A stretch of 33,330 bases of DNA. Source: an uncultured Sphingomonadales bacterium. GTDB taxonomy: Bacteria; Pseudomonadota; Alphaproteobacteria; Sphingomonadales; Sphingomonadaceae. The DNA lies in assembly GCA_937870585.1 (NCBI GenBank), contig CALMZE010000145.1, forward strand, positions 1-33,330. The letters run 5' to 3'. The position numbers and the translations under genes were made by a program. Below, in pieces: positions 16,702 to 24,286 of the stretch; position 1 is the stretch's first letter; every line of letters starts with the position of its first letter. The notes under the pieces were generated by a model. That model searched no databases and was not told where the DNA came from. It saw nothing but the letters and a program-made list of their open reading frames with translations.

Positions 16702-17676
16702 TCAGACGAGTTGGGCTTGCGTCGCTGCGTGGCCGATGCGCATGTCTTTTTGCGGGGTCGCCCGCGCAGCGCTTCCCGCGCGCAGTTCCGGAACATGGGG
16801 ATAGGCGAAATTGGTATTCGCTCGCGTGTCCCCTGCATGTCGTGGCGCGACGCGACCTGCATATTCGTAATGCACTTCAAAGCCGAGCAGCCGCTTTTCC
16901 GTATCGGTCAGCTCTGCATAGACATTATCGTGGAGCGACGCCGCCAGATTATCCTGCGCGCGGACCATGTGCATGACAAAGGACATGATGATGGCAATGC
17001 GGTCCTCATCTGAAGTGGACGCGCCCTGGCCATGCCAAAGGCGGGCATCCCACATGGCCAGCGACCCGGCTTTCAAGGTTGGAGCCAGTGTGTCGAAAGC
17101 GTCGAGATTGCCGACGAGCCCTGTCGCAGGGTCAATCCCGATACGAGGCGGCGCGCCATCCTTGGTTCCGGTCACAAACCGTGTTGATCCCATGTCGGGC
17201 GTGAAATCACTCAGTGCGAGGACGAAGTTCAGCATGATCGGCACCGGCGTCAGAAAGGGCCAGGCCTGCTGATCAGTGTGGATCACCTGCCCCTTTGCCC
17301 CGTTGCGGACAATTGTTGCCGTCTGTGCCGCCAGATAGAAGGGCACCTGCGCAAAGGCCGCGGTGCAACAATCGAGGATGCGCTGATCCTGCATCAGATC
17401 GAGAAAGACGCGGCCCTTGTTTGGCAGGAAGCTGACGGCCTGAAAACGCGCCTGCTCAGCATTGGGATTGCCAAACATCAACTCACTGGCAGAGCCGGTT
17501 TCACTGGTTTCGGCCACACCCTGTGAAATCTCAAGCGCAGCTTGTTCAAGAACGCGGTTGCGGATGACCGCAGTGCGTTCAGCATCAAGAAAGTCCGCAA
17601 GAAAGGCCACGCCGTGCTGAACAAGATCGCGACTGGCCTGTTCAGGGCTTTTGGTCGGGTCCGGCAGGGTTTGCAT
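16702..17676 (-). CDS. Phytanoyl-CoA dioxygenase (PhyH) family protein
   Basis: This 324-residue Fe(II)/2-oxoglutarate oxygenase has the iron facial triad His133-x-Asp135 (VIHTDQQ) and His215 (WHGQGAS), with Arg226 as the likely 2-oxoglutarate anchor (DRIAIIMSF). Family members hydroxylate fatty acyl-CoAs or small natural products; the substrate here is unknown. The start at 17676 has AGGAGA six nt upstream; the longer reading from 17787 enters the preceding SDR gene. It is the third gene of a leftward operon with two SDRs, 76 nt after the second. The C-terminal 30 residues are Ala/Thr/Arg-rich and look disordered. Confidence 0.9.
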   Translation of the reverse strand: MQTLPDPTKSPEQASRDLVQHGVAFLADFLDAERTAVIRNRVLEQAALEISQGVAETSETGSASELMFGNPNAEQARFQAVSFLPNKGRVFLDLMQDQRILDCCTAAFAQVPFYLAAQTATIVRNGAKGQVIHTDQQAWPFLTPVPIMLNFVLALSDFTPDMGSTRFVTGTKDGAPPRIGIDPATGLVGNLDAFDTLAPTLKAGSLAMWDARLWHGQGASTSDEDRIAIIMSFVMHMVRAQDNLAASLHDNVYAELTDTEKRLLGFEVHYEYAGRVAPRHAGDTRANTNFAYPHVPELRAGSAARATPQKDMRIGHAATQAQLV

Positions 17677-17752
17677 AGAATGTCTCCTGAAAAGCGGGTC
17701 TTGCTCAAAGGTCAACTGTTGCGGGAGCGATGGTGGAGAGCGGGGTCCCCAC

Positions 17753-18535
17753 TCATAGCGGCAGATACTCCCCGCCATTGATGTCAATGGTCGCCCCGGT
17801 CATCGCGCTGAACAGGTCTGACAGGGGCATGAGGATGGCGCGTGCGCATTCCTCGTCGGTGGGGACGCGCCCCAGTGCCATATTGGCAGATATTTCGCCC
17901 ACGGACTGATCGACGCTGGGGCCACCATAGGCGGCCATATCCTCTAACCAGGCCCGTGCCGGGGCGCTCATGGTCCAGCCAATAGCAGGTGTGTTGACGC
18001 GGATATTCTTCGGGCCAAGCTCTATGGCCAGATAGCGGGTCAGCGATGCCATGGCGGCCTTGGTTGCTGCATAGCCGCCCTGATTCAGCACATATTTGCG
18101 GGCGACCTGACTGCCGACATTCACGATCGAGCCGCCGCCCTGCGCCTCCATCGCAGGCACCACCGCTCGGATCATGCGGAGTGTGCCCATCACGGTAACA
18201 TCAAAGGCAACAGCGAGATCATCCGGATCCAGCTCCAGCACAGGAGCAATCGCGGCAGGGCGATAGGCACTGTTGACGAGGCCGTCTATGCGGCCGAATT
18301 TTTCCAGCACCTTGGCCGCGACGCGCACGCAGTCCGCGTCACGGGTTATGTCTGCCTGCACGGTCAGGCAGCGCCCTCCACGCGCGACGATGGCCGCCTC
18401 AACCTCATGCATGATCCCGGATGAACGGGATACCATGGCAATATGGGCACCCATGATGGCGGCCTGTTCGGCAATGGCGCGGCCCAGTCCGGGGCCGATT
18501 CCTGTCACGATCACTGTCTTGCCTTGCAGCGGCAT
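17753..18535 (-). CDS. SDR-family oxidoreductase
   Basis: This 260-residue SDR has the nucleotide motif TGIGPGLG (11-18) and the catalytic residues Ser142, Tyr155 and Lys159 (YAATKAA). The usual NNAG motif is NSAY (88-91). The arginine in VSRSSG after the second strand favours NADP(H). The ending GATIDINGGEYLPL is normal for the family. It lies 35 nt downstream of the preceding SDR in the leftward operon and shows all catalytic residues, unlike that neighbour. Confidence 0.92.
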   Translation of the reverse strand: MPLQGKTVIVTGIGPGLGRAIAEQAAIMGAHIAMVSRSSGIMHEVEAAIVARGGRCLTVQADITRDADCVRVAAKVLEKFGRIDGLVNSAYRPAAIAPVLELDPDDLAVAFDVTVMGTLRMIRAVVPAMEAQGGGSIVNVGSQVARKYVLNQGGYAATKAAMASLTRYLAIELGPKNIRVNTPAIGWTMSAPARAWLEDMAAYGGPSVDQSVGEISANMALGRVPTDEECARAILMPLSDLFSAMTGATIDINGGEYLPL

Positions 18536-18570
18536 GGCTCAGCCTCTCAGTCGGTTGGTGTGCCGGTGCG

Positions 18571-19347
18571 TCACAGGTTCCACCCTCCGTCACACGAGAG
18601 CGTCTGGCCGGTGAGATAGGCTGCGCGGCGGGAAGCCAGAAACACTGCGGTATCGGCGACTTCTTCCGGCTGGCCGTAGCGGTGCAGCGCGATGGTGGCC
18701 TGCACAGTGCGGTGCCATTCGGCGTCAAAGGCAGTATCTTTCAACCGGTGGAAAATACCGGCATCAATCACACCGATGGCAATGGTGTTGGCCCGAACGC
18801 CGTTGCCCCCTTCCTCGCGCGCAATGCCCTTCATCAATTGCTGGATTGCGCCTTTGGGGGCGACGGACAGGACGTCGCGCTCCGGCCATTTCCCGACACC
18901 TGCCGAACCGATATGGACATAGGAGCCACCGTGCTTGCGCAGTTCCGGCAGCGTCGCGTGGACAATGTTGAAGAAGCCGTTCACGTCATTGTCGATCACG
19001 CGCCGCCACTCGTCGGGCGTGACTTCGTGGATCATGCGCATCTGTATGTCATAGCCGGTCGCCACTACCACGGTGTGCAGCCGCCCATGCCTGGCGACCA
19101 GCGCCTGCACGGCCTCAGAAATGCCCTGAGGATCGGTGACGTCGAACTGTACAAGGTCTGCGGTGACGCCATGCGCGCGGGCATTGCTCGCAGCGGCTTC
19201 GGCAGCCTCCCGATTGTTGCGGTAACCGATGGCGACATGGGTGCCTGCTGCGGCCAGCCGCTCGCAAATCACCTGCCCGGTGCCGCCGCTTCCCCCCACA
19301 ACCAGAGCAATGCCTTCGGGAAAATCTGCCTGAACTTGGCTCCTCAT
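18571..19347 (-). CDS. SDR-family protein lacking the catalytic tyrosine
   Basis: The fold is clearly SDR: a glycine motif GGSGGTG (18-24), an NDVNGFFNIVHATLPELRKHGG helix, and the ending YLTGQTLSCDGGWNL. The catalytic region is altered. Ser148 and Lys165 are in place (HIGSAG and APKGA), but the position four before the lysine, normally tyrosine, is Ser161 (DVLSVAPK). The NNAG motif is also absent (VVVATGYD). The reading frame is intact with normal composition, so this is a divergent active or binding protein and not an obvious pseudogene. GGAGATGAA precedes the start. It is first in the leftward operon whose control region holds operator copy 3. Confidence 0.88.
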   Translation of the reverse strand: MRSQVQADFPEGIALVVGGSGGTGQVICERLAAAGTHVAIGYRNNREAAEAAASNARAHGVTADLVQFDVTDPQGISEAVQALVARHGRLHTVVVATGYDIQMRMIHEVTPDEWRRVIDNDVNGFFNIVHATLPELRKHGGSYVHIGSAGVGKWPERDVLSVAPKGAIQQLMKGIAREEGGNGVRANTIAIGVIDAGIFHRLKDTAFDAEWHRTVQATIALHRYGQPEEVADTAVFLASRRAAYLTGQTLSCDGGWNL

Positions 19348-19418
19348 TTCATCTCCAGTCTCATTGTGTCTCGGCTTCTTGCGCTGCGAATCCAGATTGC
19401 AGGCGATCTGGATATTAG

Positions 19419-19470
19419 AAAATACGCAAAATGCAATTATATAAGTCCAATATATCTAAATGCGTATTTT
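19419..19470. promoter_or_regulatory. Candidate Lrp-type operator, copy 3
   Basis: This is the best copy: AAAATACGCA (19419-19428) and TGCGTATTTT (19461-19470) form a perfect 10-bp inverted repeat with a 32-nt AT-rich spacer. It lies between the leftward SDR-SDR-PhyH operon and the rightward pair of Lrp/AsnC regulators, so it could mediate both autoregulation and control of the operon. Confidence 0.7.
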
Positions 19471-19561
19471 TTGATACGTGTAAATCGGGCGATCAGTGGG
19501 GTGGCAGTTGATTGTTCCTGTGCTTTGGCATAGCGAATGCAGGAAAGGGGGACGTGTATGT

Positions 19562-20017
19562 ATGCGCCAGCTTGATGACCATGATCAGGCCATTATCGCC
19601 ATTCTTCAGGAAGATGGCCGGACGCCGATCCGCGAACTGGCGCAGCAGGTTGGCCTGAACGAAGCAACGGTGCGATCCCGGATCAGGCGGCTGGAAACGT
19701 CTGGCACGATGCGCGTTGTTGCCAAGCTCGATCTCCAGTCGATGGGGTATCAATATACGGCACTGGTCGGCATCAAGATCAGGGGCCGAACCATCGACGA
19801 TGTGGGCGCGGACCTGCTGAAGATTGACCAGATCATCTCCATCCTGTCCGTCATCGGGCGCAATGATCTGGAAATCCAGGTGATCGCCAAGGATATGGAG
19901 ATGCTCGACAAACTCCTGACAGAGACGATTCCGCAGATCGAAGGGATTGTCGGGATGGAATCTGCGCTGGCGCTTCATGTCACCAAATATGTCCAGCCAT
20001 GGGGGCGCTTCGAATGA
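19562..20017 (+). CDS. Lrp/AsnC-family transcriptional regulator
   Basis: This 151-residue protein has the complete Lrp plan: LDDHDQAIIAILQEDGRTPI, helix-turn-helix at about 22-50 (ELAQQVGLNEATVRSRIRRLETSGTM), then a RAM effector domain (about 66-142) with IGRNDLEIQVIAKD, matching the family G-x-x-D turn. The start at 19562 is the first in-frame ATG that places the HTH correctly and has GGGGGA upstream. Its stop overlaps the start of the second regulator (ATGA), so the two are made together and could form heteromers. The divergent promoter with operator copy 3 suggests autoregulation. Confidence 0.93.
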   Translation: MRQLDDHDQAIIAILQEDGRTPIRELAQQVGLNEATVRSRIRRLETSGTMRVVAKLDLQSMGYQYTALVGIKIRGRTIDDVGADLLKIDQIISILSVIGRNDLEIQVIAKDMEMLDKLLTETIPQIEGIVGMESALALHVTKYVQPWGRFE

Positions 20018-20481
20018 AGGAAATCGAACTCAGCGATCTCGATCGCCGCCTGATTGACCGGCTGGCCAGCGACGCGCGCGTCAGCAATCGCGAAATCGCC
20101 CGTGAATTCGGGCTGACCGAAGGGGCGATCCGGTTGCGCCTCAAGCGCCTGATGGACGAAAAGGCCATCCAGGTGGCAGCGGTCACCAACTATGATCAGA
20201 CGCCCTACTCGGTCGTGGCCTATCTCTGGATCGAGGTCGATGCGAGCCACCCGCACAAGCAAGTGATGGCGGCGCTGAGCGCCCGGCCAGAAATCACCTA
20301 TGTCGCTTCATTGATCGGGCGCGCGGATATTGTTGCGATCACCTGGGTCAATGATGCCTCGCATCTGGCGGACTATCTTCACAACACGATCGACCAGATT
20401 CCAGGCATCGCCCGCATCCGTTATGAGCTGACGCACCGCCTGATCAAACATGATTACCGGCTGACCACGATCGTGCGCTGA
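20014..20481 (+). CDS. Lrp/AsnC-family transcriptional regulator, second copy
   Basis: This 155-residue protein has LSDLDRRLIDRLASDARVSNREI, a helix-turn-helix at about 26-52 (REFGLTEGAIRLRLKRLMDEKAI), and a RAM domain (about 66-145) containing IGRADIVAITWVND. It differs strongly from its upstream neighbour, so the pair is not a recent duplication. The ATG at 20014 overlaps the preceding TGA; an ATG at 19999 is possible but gives only five more residues. Operator copy 4 starts immediately after its stop codon. Which of the three family members binds the dyads cannot be told from the sequence. Confidence 0.93.
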   Translation: MKEIELSDLDRRLIDRLASDARVSNREIAREFGLTEGAIRLRLKRLMDEKAIQVAAVTNYDQTPYSVVAYLWIEVDASHPHKQVMAALSARPEITYVASLIGRADIVAITWVNDASHLADYLHNTIDQIPGIARIRYELTHRLIKHDYRLTTIVR

Positions 20482-20525
20482 TACGCAAAACATCAAAAAT
20501 ATTTGATGTTTTGACGCTTTGCGTT
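20482..20525. promoter_or_regulatory. Candidate Lrp-type operator, copy 4, with nested palindrome
   Basis: TACGCA (20482-20487) and TGCGTT (20520-20525) are again separated by 32 nt. Nested inside is an 11-bp perfect inverted repeat, AAAACATCAAA (20487-20497) and TTTGATGTTTT (20502-20512). A TTGACA at 20524-20529 overlaps the right half-site and could be a -35 element for the operon starting at 20574; the -10 is not clear. The nested hairpin could instead end the regulator transcript. Confidence 0.62.
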
Positions 20526-20573
20526 GACAAATTCTCCTGAATGGCGGCAATTGTAGTTCAGCAGGAGGGGTTT

Positions 20574-21023
20574 ATGAGTCACGATACCGCACGCAGGGCA
20601 CAGGTTCGGGTGCTGTTTTCCGCGCTGATTGCGGCATATGGCGAGAAGGATTTTGAGACATTCGCGCGGTATGTGCATGTCGATGCCGTGTTTGACTGGC
20701 CCTATCTTCCGCTCAAGGTCTATCCAGACCGGGTGCGAGGGCGAGATCGCTTCATAGACATTTCGCGGGCCGGGATGGAGGATTGTGACGGCTATCATCA
20801 CACGGTCGACGCCTTTCATGACATGGCGGATCCGGACCAACTGATCGTCGAATATCATTCAAACACGGTGCTGCGCTCCACCGGGCGACCCTATGGCAAT
20901 AAATATCTGGGCATCCTCCGCTTTGAAGGCGATCAGGTCGTCTATTGGCGCGAATATGTGAATCCACTGCCGATCATCGAAGCCTTCGGGCTGGATTTCG
21001 AGAACGCTGCGGTGGCGGCATGA
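20574..21023 (+). CDS. NTF2/SnoaL-like protein
   Basis: This 149-residue NTF2-fold protein shows the N-terminal helix (VLFSALIAAYGEKDFETFARYVHVDAVFDWPY), a GRDRFIDISRAGMED segment, and C-terminal strands with NKYLGILRFEGDQVVYWREYVNPLPIIEAFG, the usual SnoaL ending. Catalytic residues cannot be assigned. AGGAGGGG precedes the start. The stop overlaps the FAD dehydrogenase start (ATGA), so it is the first gene of a tightly coupled three-gene operon. In steroid-like pathways such small proteins may act as isomerases beside a dehydrogenase; here this is speculation. Confidence 0.88.
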   Translation: MSHDTARRAQVRVLFSALIAAYGEKDFETFARYVHVDAVFDWPYLPLKVYPDRVRGRDRFIDISRAGMEDCDGYHHTVDAFHDMADPDQLIVEYHSNTVLRSTGRPYGNKYLGILRFEGDQVVYWREYVNPLPIIEAFGLDFENAAVAA

Positions 21024-22729
21024 GCGCGCTTTGGGACAAACAGGTTGACGTGCTGGTGATCGGCACGGGGGCGGGTGGCATGGCGGCTGCCGTTTTTGCA
21101 GCCGAGCGGGGTGCGTCAGTGCTGCTTATTGAAAAGAGCGGCCACTATGGCGGCACCTCTGCCACATCGGGTGGCGGCGTCTGGATTCCAGCCAGTGACT
21201 CCGCCAGGGAACAGGGGCAGGAAGACACGCCTGACGAAGCCTTCACCTATATCAAAGGGCTGACCGGCAACACCGTGGCCGACGCGCGTATCCGCGCCTT
21301 TGTCGAAAATGCCAATGTGATGAAGCGCAAGATCGAAGCCGTGTCAGACCTGCGTTTCACGGCCATTCCCTATACTGATTATCAGGCGGAAAAGCCCGGC
21401 GGCAAGATGGGCTATCGCAGCCATGCCTGCAACACGATGCACGCGAGCGACCTTTCCAAGCAGGATTTCGAGACGCTGCGCACCACGCATCCATCCGCCA
21501 TGCTGTTCGGCTATATTCCGTGGACCATCATGGAATCCGCCCCGATGATCACGCGTGGTCCGGGCTGGAAGATGACGATGGCGAAGGTCTTGTGGCGCTA
21601 TTACAGCGACATTCCCCAGCGTCTGCGTTCGTCGCGCAGCCGCTTCGTCGTGTTCGGCTCGGCCATTGCGGGCCACCTCAAAAATGCGTTCAACCGCTTT
21701 GGCGGAGAGATGTGGCTCAATGCGCCGCTGGTTGATCTGGTACGCGGTGAGAGCGGGCGTGTGGACGGGGCGGTCATCCGCCACAACGGCAAGGATGTTC
21801 GCGTTCAGGCGGGCAAAGGCATCATCATGGCGGCGGGCGGTTTCGAGCGGAACCAGCGGATGCGCGACACCTATTTGCCGGGCGAAAGCCGCCCGGAATG
21901 GTCAGGGGGTCAAGAGAACAACACTGGCGATGTGATCGAGGCCGGCATCCGCATCGGGGCCGCCACTGATCTGATGGGCGAAGCCTGGTGGGCACCCACG
22001 CTCAGCGTGCCCGGTGAAACGCGCGGGCGCCCACTCTTCTATGAGCGCGCGTTGCCCGGCAACATCATCGTCAACCAGCATGGCGAACGCTATATGAATG
22101 AGGCGCGCAGTTACGACATTGCCGGGCGGGCGATGATCGATGCCGACGCGCCAGACAAGCGGACCATCCCGTCCTGGATCGTATTCGACAGCCGTTTCCG
22201 CAACAAATATCCGATGGGTCCAGTGGTTCCGCTGATCCCGGACTGGCTGCTGCCCAAGCGGGTGCAGAAGATGTTCCACAAGGCGCGGACCATCAAGGAG
22301 CTTGCCGCCAGGATGGGCGTTGATCCTGCGCGATTGGAGAATACGATCACCCGCGTCAATCACTTTGCCAAAACTGGGCTGGACGAAGATTTTGGGCGCG
22401 GATCGCAACCCTATGATCGCTATTATGGCGACCAGTCGGTGACGCCCAATCCCAATCTCGCGCCGCTCGACGAGGCTCCTTTCTACGCGCTCAAAGTCTA
22501 TCCCGGAGACATTGGCACCAAGGGCGGAATGGCGACCGACGAATGCGCGCGCGTGCTCGATACGGCGGGGCAGGCCATTCCGGGGCTCTATGCGATTGGC
22601 AACAATGCTGCATCGGTGATGGGGCCATCCTATCCCGGCGCAGGCTCCACGCTGGCTCCGGCCATGACCTTCGGGATGCTCGCGGTGCAGGATTGCCTCG
22701 ACACCTCGGCAAACAATCAGGACGCATGA
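21020..22729 (+). CDS. FAD-dependent dehydrogenase, 3-ketosteroid dehydrogenase-like
   Basis: This 569-residue flavoprotein belongs to the fumarate reductase/3-ketosteroid delta-1-dehydrogenase superfamily. The FAD motif is VIGTGAGGMAAA (13-24) with IEKSGHYGGTSATSGGGVWIP following. The C-terminus has GLYAIGNNAASVMGPSYPGAGSTLAPAMTFG, in which Tyr538-Pro-Gly-x-Gly542 matches the YPGxG active-site segment of ketosteroid dehydrogenases as I recall it. It would introduce a C=C bond beside a ketone; other cyclic ketones are possible. The start at 21020 overlaps the preceding stop (ATGA); a longer reading from 20945 lies inside that gene. The next SDR overlaps its end in the same way. Confidence 0.9.
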   Translation: MSALWDKQVDVLVIGTGAGGMAAAVFAAERGASVLLIEKSGHYGGTSATSGGGVWIPASDSAREQGQEDTPDEAFTYIKGLTGNTVADARIRAFVENANVMKRKIEAVSDLRFTAIPYTDYQAEKPGGKMGYRSHACNTMHASDLSKQDFETLRTTHPSAMLFGYIPWTIMESAPMITRGPGWKMTMAKVLWRYYSDIPQRLRSSRSRFVVFGSAIAGHLKNAFNRFGGEMWLNAPLVDLVRGESGRVDGAVIRHNGKDVRVQAGKGIIMAAGGFERNQRMRDTYLPGESRPEWSGGQENNTGDVIEAGIRIGAATDLMGEAWWAPTLSVPGETRGRPLFYERALPGNIIVNQHGERYMNEARSYDIAGRAMIDADAPDKRTIPSWIVFDSRFRNKYPMGPVVPLIPDWLLPKRVQKMFHKARTIKELAARMGVDPARLENTITRVNHFAKTGLDEDFGRGSQPYDRYYGDQSVTPNPNLAPLDEAPFYALKVYPGDIGTKGGMATDECARVLDTAGQAIPGLYAIGNNAASVMGPSYPGAGSTLAPAMTFGMLAVQDCLDTSANNQDA

Positions 22730-23598
22730 GCATGAACAAAATCGCATTGGTGACGGGCGCAAGCCGGGGCGTGGGCGCTGGCATTGCGCGCGGCTTAGGG
22801 GAATTGGGCTATACAGTTTATGTCACCGGACGCAGCGCCACGGTGAGCGGAGCCAAGGGCTGGGATGGAACGCCGCTGCCCGGCACGCTCGCCGAAACGG
22901 CTGCGTCTGTCACGGCGGCAGGTGGCAAGGGCATTGCCGTGCCGTGCGACCACGCCGACGATGCACAGGTGGCTGCCGTGTTTGCGCAGATTGCAGCGGA
23001 GCAAGGCCGACTTGACATGCTGGTCAACAATGCCGCTTTCATGCACCACCAGTTGATCGAATCCCGGCCGTTCTGGGAGAAGGAATTGGAGGCGGTCGGC
23101 ATTCTCGATGTGGGCCTGCGCTCCTCCTATGTCGCCAGTTGGCACGCGGCGCGCATGATGGTGCCACAGGGATCGGGCCTCATCGCCTTCACATCATCCT
23201 TCGGGGCGAGCTGTTACATGCACGGCCCGGCCTATGGCGCGCAAAAGGCGGGCGTGGACAAACTGGCGCACGACATGGAGCATGATCTGCGCGGAACCGG
23301 TGTGGCTGCTGTCTCGATCTGGCTGGGGATGCAGGTGACCGAGCGCGCGCAAAATGCCGCCAAGACCAGCCCAGCGCAGTTCGAAGCAATGATGGCGATG
23401 GCCGAAAATCCTGAATTCACGGCGCATATCCTCGCGGCGATTGATGCATCGCCCGATCGAGATGCGCTGTCTGGTCAAACGCTGATCGGTGCGGAAATCG
23501 CAAAGATGTTGGGCGTGACCGACCGGGGGGAAGCGCGGATTTCGCACCGCGAATTCCTCGGCAGTCCCCGCCCGAAAAATCCGGCTGCCGTCTATTGA
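22726..23598 (+). CDS. SDR-family oxidoreductase, DHRS1-like
   Basis: This 290-residue SDR has TGASRGVG (10-17), NNAA (101-104) and the catalytic residues Ser157, Tyr170 and Lys174 (YGAQKAG). The insertion after VYVTGRSATVSGAKGWDGTPLPGTLAETA is the feature that makes it resemble the DHRS1 branch. Two ATGs are possible, 22726 (overlapping the previous stop) and 22732. It closes the operon with the NTF2-like and FAD-dependent proteins. The gene ends at a strong hairpin shared with the convergent neighbour. Confidence 0.9.
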   Translation: MSMNKIALVTGASRGVGAGIARGLGELGYTVYVTGRSATVSGAKGWDGTPLPGTLAETAASVTAAGGKGIAVPCDHADDAQVAAVFAQIAAEQGRLDMLVNNAAFMHHQLIESRPFWEKELEAVGILDVGLRSSYVASWHAARMMVPQGSGLIAFTSSFGASCYMHGPAYGAQKAGVDKLAHDMEHDLRGTGVAAVSIWLGMQVTERAQNAAKTSPAQFEAMMAMAENPEFTAHILAAIDASPDRDALSGQTLIGAEIAKMLGVTDRGEARISHREFLGSPRPKNPAAVY

Positions 23599-23608
23599 GG
23601 GCAGCCGG
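23581..23608. terminator. Bidirectional hairpin between convergent genes
   Basis: CCGGCTGCC (23581-23589) and GGCAGCCGG (23600-23608) form a perfect 9-bp stem with a 10-nt loop. It covers the SDR stop codon and lies just before the end of the leftward NTF2-like gene. No strong U-tract follows in either direction. Confidence 0.65.
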
Positions 23609-23616
23609 TTGCCGCG

Positions 23617-24153
23617 TCAGGCGGGCGGAATGCCCTGATTGAGGCTGTCAATGATCCGGCGCTTCATCGGAGCAACCCAATCGCGTTCAAGGGCTTCATT
23701 GAGCAGACCGGCTTCCTTGAGTTCGTCGCACAGCTTCATCTGGTGGCCAATGTCGAACAGGTCATATTGCGACGAGAATTTGCCGCTACCACCATAGGTG
23801 ATGAAACTGACGCCTTCGGTTTCGTAATAGCTGCCATCGGCGCGCTTACCGGGGCCGCGATTGACCCAGCGGCTGAAAATCTGGTCTCCATTTACCGCAA
23901 AGCTGATGATCGGGAAGCTCCAGCCTGTCCATCCCGAGCCGACATCCATGTCGCGCCCGTAATGCGTCGCGCGGATTTCATCACGGCTGCGTGCAAAGAC
24001 GGGCATCGCGCCGCCATAAGGGCAGAAATAGGTCGCGTCTTCATGGTAGAGCGCATCGGCGATCCACGCCCATGTGTTGCGTTTCTCAGCCTCTACAAAC
24101 GCATCGCGCAACGCGATGATGGCGGCTTCCACCTCTTCCTTGGGGTAAGACAT
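23617..24153 (-). CDS. NTF2/SnoaL-like protein, long form
   Basis: This 178-residue protein shows an NTF2-like pattern: VEAAIIALRDAFVEAEKRNTWAWIADALYHEDATYFCPYG, a SRDEIRATHYGRDMD segment, and strands with SFPIISFAVNGDQIFSRWVNRGPGKRADGSYYETEGVSFITYGGSGKFSSQYDLFD. It has a longer C-terminal helix than its relatives in the window. GGAGAATGCA precedes the start. It is a single-gene unit divergent from the sulfotransferase operon, and both share the control region with operator copy 5. Confidence 0.85.
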   Translation of the reverse strand: MSYPKEEVEAAIIALRDAFVEAEKRNTWAWIADALYHEDATYFCPYGGAMPVFARSRDEIRATHYGRDMDVGSGWTGWSFPIISFAVNGDQIFSRWVNRGPGKRADGSYYETEGVSFITYGGSGKFSSQYDLFDIGHQMKLCDELKEAGLLNEALERDWVAPMKRRIIDSLNQGIPPA

Positions 24154-24217
24154 TGCATTCTCCTTCCATCACCACCCTAACCTCTCGGCAGCGTCGGTCA
24201 AGCGGTGACTTGATGAA

Positions 24218-24286
24218 TGCGTATGAAAATACCATATATGACTACGCAAAACGTAGTTCAATGAGAGGACATATACGCTATGCGCG
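24218..24286. promoter_or_regulatory. Candidate Lrp-type operator, copy 5, with extra half-site
   Basis: TACGCA (24243-24248) is followed after exactly 32 nt by TGCGCG (24281-24286). The right half overlaps the sulfotransferase start codon and is the weakest of the ten half-sites. A better third half-site TGCGTA (24218-24223) lies 19 nt to the left in the everted orientation. The left TACGCA is also part of a small palindrome, CTACGCAAAACGTAG. The region serves the divergent NTF2-like gene and the sulfotransferase operon. Confidence 0.5.

Noticed and set aside
21902-22762. 286-codon open frame antisense to the FAD dehydrogenase
   Set aside because: It shadows a clear flavoprotein gene with conserved motifs.
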